The notes: generated from the sequence alone by a model not told the origin. A stretch of DNA of 49,449 bases from UBA10365 sp041441915 (GCA_041441915.1 JASDRS010000025.1:1-49449), one strand, 5' to 3'; shown: positions 25,788-34,730, counted from the stretch's first letter. A program made the numbers and translations.

Positions 25788-26665
25788 TGGATATTGGCTT
25801 TATCGGACTGGGCAATATGGGCGCACCTATGGCTGCAAACCTATCGGCCGCGGGCCATCAACTTTGGGGCTTTGATCTTACAGCGCCCTGTCCTGCGGGA
25901 GTAATCTGTGCCCCCTCGGCGGCCGAGGCGGCAACGGGGCGGGATGTGGTGATCACCATGTTGCCCAACGGTGCCATCTTAAAATCCGTCGCGCAAGAGG
26001 TGCTGCCCGCAATGATCAAGGGAGCGATACTAATTGACTGCTCAAGCGTTGATATTGAAAGCGCGCGTCTTGTCTCTACCCAAGCGCAGGATTTGGATGT
26101 TTTAACATTAGATGCACCCGTCTCGGGCGGCATTTCGGGTGCGGCGCAAGGCACCTTGACCTTTATGGTGGGAGGCACCCAAGCCGCATTCGCACGGTGT
26201 GAGCCACTTTTTTCAATCATGGGCCAAAAGGCGGTCTATTGCGGAGATGCTGGCGCGGGCCAAGCGGCTAAGATTTGCAATAATATGATTTTGGGAACCA
26301 CGATGCTGGCCACCTGCGAAGCCTTTGCACTTGCCGATAAATTGGGCCTTGCGCGCCAAAAGATGTTTGATGTGGTCTCAACCTCATCAGGGGCGTCATG
26401 GTCGATCAATACCTATTGCCCAGCCACGGGCGTTGGGCCCGTGTCACCAGCCGACAATGGATATAAGCCAGGCTTTTCAGCCGCCCTTATGCTTAAGGAT
26501 CTAAACCTAAGCCAAGAGGCAGCGCAAAAGGTTGATGCCGATACGCCCATGGGCGCGCTTGCCGCCACCCTCTACAAAAATTTTGTTGAAAACGACGGCG
26601 GCGCGGCGCTTGATTTCTCGGCTATGTTGCCGGTTTTTGAAAAGAAATCACGCACCCCCTCATAG
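25787..26665 (+). CDS. mmsB: 3-hydroxyisobutyrate dehydrogenase-family oxidoreductase
   Basis: 292-residue NAD(P)-dependent beta-hydroxyacid dehydrogenase. The N-terminus GFIGLGNMGAPMAANL is the family signature, followed by DAPVSGGISGAAQGTLTFMVGG (substrate-binding) and GAGQAAKICNNM (catalytic Lys). The loop YKPGFSAALMLKDLNLS matches 3-hydroxyisobutyrate dehydrogenases, which act in valine breakdown, but the operon position after an aldolase and a sulfatase leaves other 3-hydroxyacids or aldehydes possible. AAGGGG precedes the ATG, which overlaps the betC stop as TAATG. The stop overlaps the convergent GMC gene by 6 bases. Confidence 0.82.
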   Translation: MDIGFIGLGNMGAPMAANLSAAGHQLWGFDLTAPCPAGVICAPSAAEAATGRDVVITMLPNGAILKSVAQEVLPAMIKGAILIDCSSVDIESARLVSTQAQDLDVLTLDAPVSGGISGAAQGTLTFMVGGTQAAFARCEPLFSIMGQKAVYCGDAGAGQAAKICNNMILGTTMLATCEAFALADKLGLARQKMFDVVSTSSGASWSINTYCPATGVGPVSPADNGYKPGFSAALMLKDLNLSQEAAQKVDADTPMGALAATLYKNFVENDGGAALDFSAMLPVFEKKSRTPS

Positions 26666-28288
26666 GGCCGCGTGATCCTCAAGCATCATCTGCGCTGCTT
26701 TCCAGGCCAGCATCATTGTAGGGCCATTAAGGTTTCCTGAGATTTGGTTAGGAAAGCTTGACGCATCGACCACCCGCAAACCTCCAACTCCATGCACCCG
26801 CAGTCGCGCATCTATGACCGCGCTGGCTGCATCAGGCCCCATACGACAACTGCAGGCCGGATGATAGACCGTGCCAGATCTTTCGCGAAAATCTGCGATA
26901 AGATTTGCATCTGATGTCACCATTGGACCAGGTCGCAGTTCTTGTTTGATGAATTTTGCCATTGGTCCCGCCGCAGCGATTTTGCGCAAAAACTTCACCG
27001 CATCCAACATTTCGGCCACATCCTGATCATTTGCAAAAACATTGGCTTGAATGCATGGCGCAACCAAGGGGTCAGCGCTAGCCAAAGTAATTTTACCTGT
27101 ACTGGTAGGGCGACAATTTGATAGGCCAATAGAAAGGCCTGAAAAGGAATCAGGCGTTAAGATCGACCGCTGTCCAGGTTTGGGCATCACGGTTGAAAAT
27201 GCCTGAAAATACAGCTGCATATTGGGGCGCGCCAGATCAGGGTGGCTACGAAAAAACCCGCCTGCATGGTTGATTGACTTGGCCAGGGGCCCGCGCCCAA
27301 GTAACAGATACTCAATGCCCACTTTCAATTTACCCCACCAAGGACGCAAAATATTATTATAGGTTGGCACCATCATCTCATAGGTGTAGTTGATACCCTG
27401 ATGGTCAGACAAATGTGCGCCCACATTGGGATTATCAATCACAGGCGTGATACCAAGATCTTTTAAATTTGCACCAGGACCAATACCCGAAAGTTGCAAA
27501 ATCTGCGGTGAATTCACCGCTCCCCCTGACAAGACAACCTCTTTTGCGCAATGCGCCTGATAGGTTTGCCCTTTGCTCGCAAACTCGACCCCAATCGCGC
27601 GCCCTTCACTAAACAATACCTTGGTGACATGCGCATATTTTTGCACACGCAGGTTCTTGCGCGCCATTGCAGGGCGCAAAAAGGCACGCGCGGCCGAATT
27701 GCGCCAGCGGCCTTTGATGGTCATTTGATAATGACCCACCCCCTCTTGTTTGAGGCCGTTAAAATCCGGATTATACGGTAAACCGCACTCTCTGCTGGCT
27801 GCCAGAAAGTTCTCGACCAGCGGGTGCAAATCTTCTTCATTAGCCGAGATGAACAAGGGCCCACCCTTGCCACGATAGGCGTTTTCGCCCGCCTCATTGT
27901 CTTCAATAGCGCGAAAGGCGGGCAAGACATCATCCCAGCCCCAGCCGATATTGCCAGAGGCGCGCCACTCATCATAGTCGGCCTGATGGCCACGAATATA
28001 GACCATCGCATTCACCGAAGACGAGCCGCCCAGCAGTTTTCCGCGTGGCCAGTAATCTTGCCGCCCCGCCAAACCCGGATCAGCTTCGGTCAAATAGCCC
28101 CAATTCACGGTGCGATCATAAAATAATTTGCCATAACCAAGCGGCATTTGCACGAAAAAGCGGCGGTCATCACCCCCCGCTTCTAGCAAAAGCACCGAAT
28201 AGCACCCATTCGCCGTCAAACGTTCAGCCAGCACTGATCCCGCCGAACCTGTGCCCACAATTATAAAATCAGCCTTTAGATTTTGCAA
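26660..28288 (-). CDS. GMC-family FAD oxidoreductase (choline dehydrogenase-like)
   Basis: About 542 residues. The FAD dinucleotide motif GTGSAG is at 12-17, PRGKLLGGSSSVNAM is the GMC signature 1, and SGGAVNSPQILQLSGIG is signature 2. The catalytic pair is His in TVYHPACSCRMG and Asn in GNLNGPTMM. BetA is a family member, but the N-terminal third here resembles general alcohol-oxidising GMC enzymes more than typical rhizobial BetA, so choline is only a candidate substrate. The start is taken at TTG 28288, with GAGGA 5-6 bases upstream; an in-frame GTG at 28333 is the alternative. It is the last gene of the carnitine operon. Confidence 0.78.
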   Translation of the reverse strand: MQNLKADFIIVGTGSAGSVLAERLTANGCYSVLLLEAGGDDRRFFVQMPLGYGKLFYDRTVNWGYLTEADPGLAGRQDYWPRGKLLGGSSSVNAMVYIRGHQADYDEWRASGNIGWGWDDVLPAFRAIEDNEAGENAYRGKGGPLFISANEEDLHPLVENFLAASRECGLPYNPDFNGLKQEGVGHYQMTIKGRWRNSAARAFLRPAMARKNLRVQKYAHVTKVLFSEGRAIGVEFASKGQTYQAHCAKEVVLSGGAVNSPQILQLSGIGPGANLKDLGITPVIDNPNVGAHLSDHQGINYTYEMMVPTYNNILRPWWGKLKVGIEYLLLGRGPLAKSINHAGGFFRSHPDLARPNMQLYFQAFSTVMPKPGQRSILTPDSFSGLSIGLSNCRPTSTGKITLASADPLVAPCIQANVFANDQDVAEMLDAVKFLRKIAAAGPMAKFIKQELRPGPMVTSDANLIADFRERSGTVYHPACSCRMGPDAASAVIDARLRVHGVGGLRVVDASSFPNQISGNLNGPTMMLAWKAAQMMLEDHAAL

Positions 28289-28373
28289 AATGTCCTCACT
28301 GCGATCTATAAAACCTGGTAGCCTATTGGGCACAAGATGTCGCTGCGATCACGACATTAAATGTTGAAAATGA

Positions 28374-29168
28374 CTAACGGCCCTTCCAAATAGGGCCGCG
28401 TTTTTCTGCAAAAGCTCGCGCCCCTTCCAGCTGGTCATCCGACGAATAAAGCCTGTCAACGGAGGGCATAAGCCGTTTGGTGACTCGGTTTAGCGCATCT
28501 TGGAAGCGCATAGCCTCAGCTTCACGCACAACCTCTTTGATGGCGGCGTAAACTAAGGGCGGTCCGCTTTCCAAAAGACACGCCAATTCCCATGTCTTGG
28601 CCAAAAGATCTTGGGGTGCTGTGATTTCCTTAATCAGGCCCCAGGCCTTAGCCTCATGCACATCAAACCAACGGCCCGTCAGCAACAGATCCATCGCCAC
28701 ATGGTAAGGGATGCGTTTTGGCAGCTTGATCGAGGCCGCATCAGCCACAGTCCCCGAGCGGATCTCAGGCAAAGCAAAGGTTGCCGTGTCAGAGGCCATA
28801 ATCAGATCGCACGAGATGGCCAGCTCTAGGCCTCCCCCGCAGCAAATGCCATTAACCGCAGCGATCACAGGCTTATTAAGATTGGGAAGTTCTTGCAAAC
28901 CACCAAAACCGCCGATGCCATAATCACCGTCCACCGCATCGCCCCCTGCGGCGGCCTTAAGATCCCATCCAGGGCAGAAAAACTTCTCCCCCTCGGCGCG
29001 CATGATCGCCACGCGCAGATTGTCATCATCGCGAAAATCGCGGAACACCTGTCCCATGATGCGACTAGTAATCAGATCAATCGCATTGGCCTTGGGCCGG
29101 TTGAGCGTGACCTCTAAAATTCCACCTTCGCGCCGCGTTAAGATCGGGCCTGTTGTTCTCATGTCCAT
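28374..29168 (-). CDS. caiD: Crotonobetainyl-CoA hydratase (carnitinyl-CoA dehydratase)
   Basis: 264-residue crotonase-fold enzyme closely resembling E. coli CaiD: RPKANAIDLITS at the N-terminus, GWDLKAAA in the oxyanion region, GGGLELAISCD and FALPEIRSG carrying the two glutamates of the crotonase active site, and FAEKRGPIWKGR at the C-terminus, nearly the CaiD end. It interconverts crotonobetainyl-CoA and L-carnitinyl-CoA. The start ATG directly follows the stop of the acyl-CoA ligase with no gap, so the two are translationally linked. CaiD rather than a fatty acid hydratase is supported by both sequence and neighbours. Confidence 0.85.
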   Translation of the reverse strand: MDMRTTGPILTRREGGILEVTLNRPKANAIDLITSRIMGQVFRDFRDDDNLRVAIMRAEGEKFFCPGWDLKAAAGGDAVDGDYGIGGFGGLQELPNLNKPVIAAVNGICCGGGLELAISCDLIMASDTATFALPEIRSGTVADAASIKLPKRIPYHVAMDLLLTGRWFDVHEAKAWGLIKEITAPQDLLAKTWELACLLESGPPLVYAAIKEVVREAEAMRFQDALNRVTKRLMPSVDRLYSSDDQLEGARAFAEKRGPIWKGR

Positions 29169-31163
29169 TTAAGTCACCTTTCTGATCAAAGCATCCACAG
29201 CCACGGCCCCTTGGGGGCCCAGCATGACGGGGTTGATCTCAATTTCTGTAAGAGTATTGTCTGTTTCGATAAGGTTTGCGACGGCCAAGGCCATGCGCAC
29301 AAAACCCTCCACATCGGCGGTGGGCTTACCGCGATAGCCTGCCAAAGTCGGCCAAAGACGCAAAGTTTCAAGCCCCGCGCGCAGGCTTAGCTCGGTTGCA
29401 GGCAAAATAACGGTGACCATGTCGGCTAAAAGCTCGGCCAAAACACCACCAAAGCCCAGTGTCATTGTCAGCCCATAGATCGGGTCACGCCGCACCCCAA
29501 TCAAAAGCTCGGCCAAGGCGCCGGCGACCATCTCTTCCAGCAAATAGCCGCTGGCGCCCAAAATCGGATCTTGGCCGTTTAGATCGTTTAAATGCAACCG
29601 CACGGCCCCCACTTCGGTCTTGTGGGCAAAACCTAACCCCTTAAGCGCAAAGGGCGGAGTCAAGTTTTCGACTTGGGGGAGCAGCGCGGCAAGCGTTGGG
29701 GCGCTGACGCCCTTTGGCACCAAAATTCCTGCTTGTGCCAACAGGGCCTTGGCCTGATCTTCGCCCAATAAATGGCTTTCGCCGAGCGCCAGCGGGGCAA
29801 ACGGTCGCCAGCCTTTGTCTGGCGCTGGCGTTTGCGCGGCCTTAATTGAACCCAGTGCCGCCTCTAATCCCATCAAAGGTGCGATGCCCCGATTGATCAG
29901 CGCAATGGCGCGTTCTTCGTCGAAATTCTCGGGTAGTGAGGCCACGGGAAAGGCAGGTTTTCCCAAAGATTGTCCCGCCACAATCACTGAATCAAGTGCT
30001 GGCTGATAGCTAGCAGGGTCACACCGATCAGGGCGTGGAGGGTCAATGATGTAAATCCCCACGTCATAGGCCGAAAGCATAGTGGTGAAAACATCTGTGG
30101 TCCGCGGCCCATCGCCCCATATAAAGGTGTTATAATCCAGTGGATTAGAGATAGTCACAAGGGAACCCAATATCTCAGCCAGCCGCGTTGATTGCGCCTG
30201 CGGCAGGGGCTCAAACCGCAACTGATGAGTTGCCGCCAGATCAGCCACCAAGCCCACCTCACCCCCCGAGCATGACAAAGAACAAAGCCGCGGCCCTATC
30301 ATCGGGCCGTAACAGTGAAAGATTTTCAGCGTCTCTAACATATGCTCTAAAGAGGTAACTTCCGCCACGCCCGCTTGGCGCAAAAAAGCAGATGAGGCGG
30401 CCCCCCCACCTGCCAGCGACGCAGTATGCGAGGCCGCCGCTTGGCGTGACGCCTCGGTCTTACCAGTCTTCAGACAGACAATTCCCTTTCCCGCAAGGCG
30501 CGCAGCCTCGGCCATCGCCGTAAAGGCAGCTGCATCATCAAACCCTTCGACATAAAGCCCAAGGGCGGTAACACGCGGATCAGCCAAAAGCGCGCTTGAA
30601 AGTTCAGCCAAGCCAATTTGCGCCGCATTACCCAAACAGGCAACATAGGCCACGGGCAACCCACGCGTTTGCATAGTTAAATTGATCACAATATTTGACG
30701 ATTGTGAGACAAGGGCCACACCTTTTTCTACGGGACGTCCACCATGCTGATCAGGCCATAAAAGCGCTCCGTCCAAATAGTTGATCACGCCGTAGCAATT
30801 GGGCCCCAAAATAGGCATTTCATCCGCAGCTTGCACCAATTTATTTTGCAGATCGGCTTCGCCCACTTCAGCCCAGCCGGCGGCAAAGCAGACTGCCCCA
30901 CCCGCACCCATGTCGGAAAGGATCTTTACAACCTCAACCGTTGCGTGGCGGTTCACGCCAATAAAGCTAGCGTCAGGGGATTGGGGCAAATCTTGCAAAC
31001 TGGTAAATGCCGCAATACCGCCAATATGCGACTTATAGGGATGCACAGGATAAATTGGCCCCGCAAAGCCCATTTTTTGGCATTGTTTGATCACATTTTC
31101 AGCCCAAATCGACCCCATCACGGCGATCGAACGTGGGCGCAACAATCGCCCCAAATCATTCAT
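29169..31163 (-). CDS. ADP-forming acyl-CoA synthetase, predicted gamma-butyrobetaine/carnitine-CoA ligase
   Basis: 664-residue fused NDP-forming acyl-CoA ligase of the acetyl-CoA synthetase (ADP) type. It has an N-terminal CoA-binding Rossmann domain (from MGSIWAENVIKQ), a succinyl-CoA-ligase-like middle with the phospho-His in ASHTASLAGG, and a C-terminal ATP-grasp domain (FALKGLGFAHKTEVGAV, GFGGVLAELLADM, EIEINPVML). The family makes acyl-CoA from acid, ATP and CoA. Placed between an acyl-CoA dehydrogenase and CaiD, it is the only ligase in the operon, so I infer that it activates gamma-butyrobetaine, crotonobetaine or carnitine, the job done in E. coli by AMP-forming CaiC or CoA-transferase CaiB. 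Gaps are 2 bases to the upstream gene and none to caiD. Confidence 0.75.
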   Translation of the reverse strand: MNDLGRLLRPRSIAVMGSIWAENVIKQCQKMGFAGPIYPVHPYKSHIGGIAAFTSLQDLPQSPDASFIGVNRHATVEVVKILSDMGAGGAVCFAAGWAEVGEADLQNKLVQAADEMPILGPNCYGVINYLDGALLWPDQHGGRPVEKGVALVSQSSNIVINLTMQTRGLPVAYVACLGNAAQIGLAELSSALLADPRVTALGLYVEGFDDAAAFTAMAEAARLAGKGIVCLKTGKTEASRQAAASHTASLAGGGAASSAFLRQAGVAEVTSLEHMLETLKIFHCYGPMIGPRLCSLSCSGGEVGLVADLAATHQLRFEPLPQAQSTRLAEILGSLVTISNPLDYNTFIWGDGPRTTDVFTTMLSAYDVGIYIIDPPRPDRCDPASYQPALDSVIVAGQSLGKPAFPVASLPENFDEERAIALINRGIAPLMGLEAALGSIKAAQTPAPDKGWRPFAPLALGESHLLGEDQAKALLAQAGILVPKGVSAPTLAALLPQVENLTPPFALKGLGFAHKTEVGAVRLHLNDLNGQDPILGASGYLLEEMVAGALAELLIGVRRDPIYGLTMTLGFGGVLAELLADMVTVILPATELSLRAGLETLRLWPTLAGYRGKPTADVEGFVRMALAVANLIETDNTLTEIEINPVMLGPQGAVAVDALIRKVT

Positions 31164-31165
31164 AT

Positions 31166-32326
31166 TTAGGCCCCCAAGGGACGCAAAAGTTCGCGCGCAA
31201 TAATATGGCGCTGAATTTCAGAGGTGCCGTCCCAAATACGTTCAACCCGCGCATCACGCCAAAAACGTTCCAGCGGCAGATCATCCATAAGCCCCATGCC
31301 ACCATGGATTTGAATGGCGCGGTCGGTGACGCGGGCCAGCATTTCCGTTGCATATAATTTGGCCGAGGCAATCTCGCGGTTGGCGGGCAGTCCTTGATCC
31401 AAGCGCCAAGCCGAGGCCAGCGTCAGGTAATCAGCGGCATCAATTTCGGTTAGGCTGTCGGCCAGCTGAAAACCAATCCCTTGGAATTTACCGATCGCTT
31501 GGCCAAATTGTTTCCGGCTTGCCGCATAGTCAACCATCATATCAAAAACACGGCGCGCGCGCCCCACGCTCATAGTAGCCACGGTGATACGGGTGGCGTA
31601 AAGCCATTCGTTCATGACCGCAAAACCGCCGTCAACCTCGCCCAAAACCTGCGAATCTGACAAACGACAATTGTCGAATTCCAAGATCATGTTCTTATAG
31701 CCACGGTGACTGACCGACTTATAACCGTCGCGGACCATAAAGCCTTTGGTGCCACGGTCGACCAAAAAGGTGGTAATTTTCTTTTTGGGCCCAGCGTGGG
31801 TTGCCTCTTCGCCAGTGGCTACAAAAACAATGACGAAATCGGCATGTTCCGCCCCAGAGATGAAATGTTTGGTGCCATTAAGTACCCAGTCCGTGCCATC
31901 ACGACGGGCGTTGGTCTTCATGCCACGCACGTCCGAGCCTGCGTCAGGTTCGGTCATGGCCAAAGCGTCCATCCTTTCGCCACACACGGCGGGGTTTAGA
32001 TATTGCGCGATCTGATCGCCTTTGCAGGCCATTAAAATATTTTGCGGACGGCCGAAAAAATGCGTAAGCGCCATTGAGCCGCGCCCAAGTTCGCGCTCAA
32101 CAAGGGCAAATGCCAAATGACTAAGCCCCGCACCACCCACGGATTCGGGAAAATTACAGGCATAAAACCCAAGGTCTAAAACCTTGGCTTTTATGTCGGC
32201 AGCAATTTCTGTAGGCACATAGCCAAGGTCTTCGACCAATTTCTCATGGGGGTAGATCTCTTTTTCAACAAAGCTGCGTACAGTTGAAACAATCATTTCT
32301 TGTTCATTAGAGGGGGCAAAATCCAT
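31166..32326 (-). CDS. Acyl-CoA dehydrogenase, predicted gamma-butyrobetainyl-CoA dehydrogenase
   Basis: 386-residue FAD-dependent acyl-CoA dehydrogenase. Family signatures are ALAMTEPDAGSDVRGMKT (FAD-binding), the central strand region WVLNGTKHFISGAEHADF, SRKQFGQAIGKFQGIGFQLAD, and IQIHGGMGLMDDLPLERFWRDAR. The C-terminal RIWDGTSEIQRHIIAREL carries Asp366 where most family members have the catalytic Glu (YEGT). In this operon it would oxidise gamma-butyrobetainyl-CoA to crotonobetainyl-CoA. It overlaps the stop of the carnitine dehydrogenase gene by one base (TGATG). Confidence 0.82.
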   Translation of the reverse strand: MDFAPSNEQEMIVSTVRSFVEKEIYPHEKLVEDLGYVPTEIAADIKAKVLDLGFYACNFPESVGGAGLSHLAFALVERELGRGSMALTHFFGRPQNILMACKGDQIAQYLNPAVCGERMDALAMTEPDAGSDVRGMKTNARRDGTDWVLNGTKHFISGAEHADFVIVFVATGEEATHAGPKKKITTFLVDRGTKGFMVRDGYKSVSHRGYKNMILEFDNCRLSDSQVLGEVDGGFAVMNEWLYATRITVATMSVGRARRVFDMMVDYAASRKQFGQAIGKFQGIGFQLADSLTEIDAADYLTLASAWRLDQGLPANREIASAKLYATEMLARVTDRAIQIHGGMGLMDDLPLERFWRDARVERIWDGTSEIQRHIIARELLRPLGA

Positions 32327-33786
32327 CAGTTTTTCCTTTGTCCAACCGAACGGCCAGCAGCATCGGGACGGGGTAGCACCCTATGCAGTTGTGTCAGTGC
32401 GCTCAGTTTTTCCAAAACCTGTGGCGCTGCGACGCAGGTCTTGCCCTCGCCCATATTAACGTGCAAAAGCATCTGCTCAACACTGGCCACAACCTGATCA
32501 CCACGCATAATACGCACAAAAATATGCGCCCGCTTTTCATCCGATGCCAGTATTTGAACCGTACCGAGCAAATGATCCCCCAGCTTGGCTTCGCCCAAAT
32601 GCATGATATGGGTTTCCGCCGTGTAATAGCTAAAGCCCGTTTTCACATAGTCTAAATCCGCCCCGATAAGCCGCAAAAACGCATCCACAGTATCAGATGA
32701 GGCAAACAAATAACGACTTTCCGTCATATGTCCATTATAATCAATCCAGGAAGCTAAGACCTGCATCTGGTACAACGCCAAGGGCCCTTCGGCTTTCGTG
32801 TCTTGGGCAAAAAACTGTTGTTTTTGCCGCGCATCATGTTCGCGGAGCACTTTACCAGCACCCCAATTACGGTCTTTTAAGGCCCGCAAGAAGCCGATCA
32901 AATTGCTATCACGAATACGCTCTAATTCGCGGATACTATATTGGCCCGATTGCGCGTCAGACTGGCCTGCAATTAGGTCGACCAATTCATCATTAAACTC
33001 AGGTACATCGGTTAACTTGGTCCAAGGCCAAGACAGGCAGGGGCCAAATTGGGCCATGAAATGTTTCATCCCCGCCTCGCCGCCGGCCACGCGGTAGGTT
33101 TCAAAAAGCCCCATCTGCCCCCAGCGCAGGCCAAAACCCATGCGGATTGCCTCATCTATTTCTTCGGTGGTCGCAATTCCATCTTTGACGAGCCAAAGCG
33201 CCTCGCGCCAGACGGCTTCTAAAAAGCGGTCGGCAATATGGGCGTCAATTTCTTTACGCACATGCAAAGGAAACATGCCAATTTCACGCAAGATCAGTTT
33301 GGCACGTTCGATTGCGACCAAATTCGAAGCGGGCGAAGGCACAACTTCTACCAGCGGCAAAAGATAAACGGGGTTAAAAGGGTGGGCCACAAAGATCATC
33401 GCGGGATTGACCATCCGCTCTTGCAATTGAGAGGGTTTAAAGCCGCTGGTTGATGATCCGATCAACGTATCAGGGTAAATTTTTTGGATTTGGCGAAAGA
33501 CTTTATGCTTCAACTCTAACTGCTCAGAAACGGATTCTTGGATATATTCCGCTCCATCAACAGCTTCGGTGATAGATGTGGCAAAGCGCAACATCCCTTC
33601 GGGGGGCATAGGCACATCGCTTAGCGCAGGCAAGGCGGCCCGGGCGTTTGTCATCACTTCGGCGATTTTACGTTCGGCTTCAGGATCAGGATCAAAGACA
33701 GAAACATCCCAGCCATTTAACAAAAATCGTGCCGCCCAACCGCCACCGATAACCCCACCACCGATAATCACCGCCTTGCGTGCCAT
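32326..33786 (-). CDS. lcdH: L-carnitine 3-dehydrogenase fused to betainyl-CoA thioesterase
   Basis: 486 residues in two parts. Residues 1 to about 320 are a 3-hydroxyacyl-CoA-dehydrogenase-like NAD enzyme with GGGVIGGGWAARF at the N-terminus, SSTSGFKPSQLQ and VAHPFNPVYLLPLVEVV, and match L-carnitine dehydrogenases, which oxidise L-carnitine to 3-dehydrocarnitine. Residues from about 340 to 450 are a hot-dog thioesterase (ASWIDYNGHMTESRY, with the catalytic Asp of the 4HBT family). In rhizobia such fused proteins are reported to release glycine betaine from betainyl-CoA, the product of the BKACE reaction. It follows the BKACE gene by 26 bases and overlaps the dehydrogenase gene below. Confidence 0.88.
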   Translation of the reverse strand: MARKAVIIGGGVIGGGWAARFLLNGWDVSVFDPDPEAERKIAEVMTNARAALPALSDVPMPPEGMLRFATSITEAVDGAEYIQESVSEQLELKHKVFRQIQKIYPDTLIGSSTSGFKPSQLQERMVNPAMIFVAHPFNPVYLLPLVEVVPSPASNLVAIERAKLILREIGMFPLHVRKEIDAHIADRFLEAVWREALWLVKDGIATTEEIDEAIRMGFGLRWGQMGLFETYRVAGGEAGMKHFMAQFGPCLSWPWTKLTDVPEFNDELVDLIAGQSDAQSGQYSIRELERIRDSNLIGFLRALKDRNWGAGKVLREHDARQKQQFFAQDTKAEGPLALYQMQVLASWIDYNGHMTESRYLFASSDTVDAFLRLIGADLDYVKTGFSYYTAETHIMHLGEAKLGDHLLGTVQILASDEKRAHIFVRIMRGDQVVASVEQMLLHVNMGEGKTCVAAPQVLEKLSALTQLHRVLPRPDAAGRSVGQRKN

Positions 33787-33812
33787 GATTAGTCCTTTCT
33801 TGGGTCTAGACC

Positions 33813-34730
33813 CTATACCCGTGCCAATGGCGCGCGTTTTTCCAATTTCAATCGAGTACGCACTTCTGCAGGGGTGACGACCCGCGCGCCCATGCTTTCA
33901 ATCAAGGTAACCGCACGCTCTACCAATTGGGCATTAGTCGCCAATACGCCCTTATCAAGCCAAAGATTATCTTCCAGTCCAACACGCACATTGCCCCCCG
34001 CCAAAACTGAGGCTGCGACATAGGCCATCTGGTTGCGTCCAAGGCCAAAAGCACTCCACTGCCAGTCAGATGGCACATTATTTACCATCGCCATAAAGGT
34101 GTTCAAATCATCAGGCGCGCCCCATGGAACGCCCATGCAAAGCTGCACCAACACAGGATGCGGGATCAGCCCTTCTTTAACCAATTCCTTGGCCAGCCAA
34201 AGATGGCCCGTATCAAAAGCCTCGATCTCAATGCGCACGCCCGACTTGGTCATGCGCACTGCCATGTCTCGCAACATGCCTGGTGTGTTAACCATTACAT
34301 AATCGGCCTCGTTAAAATTCATCGTTCCGCAATCTAAGGTGCAAATCTCGGGGCGGCATTCGACCACATGGGCCACGCGTTCAGCCGCGCCCGCCATGTC
34401 CGAGCGTGCGCCCATTGCCCTCATCGCTTCAGAGCCATCAAAGTAAATATCACCCCCCATACCAGCCGTAAGGTTTAACACGACATCCACCGCACTGTCG
34501 CGAATACGTTCGGTGACTTCGCGGTAAAGGGTGGGGTCGCGCACGGGTTTTCCTGTTTCAGGATCGCGCACATGACAATGCACTACAGCAGCACCTGCGC
34601 GGGCCGCGTCGATGGCGCTGTTGGCTATTTGCGCAGGGCTGCGCGGCACATGGGGGCTGCGGTCCTGCGTGCCGCCAGAGCCCGTGACGGCACAGGTGAT
34701 AAAGACTTCGCGATTCATAGCAAGCGGCAT
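33813..34730 (-). CDS. 3-dehydrocarnitine cleavage enzyme (BKACE, DUF849 family)
   Basis: 305 residues of the beta-keto acid cleavage family: zinc ligands His51 and His53 in VVHCHVRDP, NLTAGMGGD, and the acidic GLEDNLWL near residue 250. These enzymes react a beta-keto acid with acetyl-CoA; for 3-dehydrocarnitine the products are betainyl-CoA and acetoacetate. That substrate is assigned from the adjacent carnitine dehydrogenase and CdhR-type regulator. It is the first gene of the operon, and GGGAG lies 6 bases before the ATG at 34730. The 70-base gap to the divergent regulator should contain the operon promoter and operator. Confidence 0.88.
   Translation of the reverse strand: MPLAMNREVFITCAVTGSGGTQDRSPHVPRSPAQIANSAIDAARAGAAVVHCHVRDPETGKPVRDPTLYREVTERIRDSAVDVVLNLTAGMGGDIYFDGSEAMRAMGARSDMAGAAERVAHVVECRPEICTLDCGTMNFNEADYVMVNTPGMLRDMAVRMTKSGVRIEIEAFDTGHLWLAKELVKEGLIPHPVLVQLCMGVPWGAPDDLNTFMAMVNNVPSDWQWSAFGLGRNQMAYVAASVLAGGNVRVGLEDNLWLDKGVLATNAQLVERAVTLIESMGARVVTPAEVRTRLKLEKRAPLARV

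Noticed and set aside
26660..28288. Confident naming of the GMC enzyme as choline dehydrogenase BetA
   Set aside because: Adjacent betC tempts this, but the N-terminal third fits general alcohol GMC oxidoreductases better, and it belongs to the carnitine operon.
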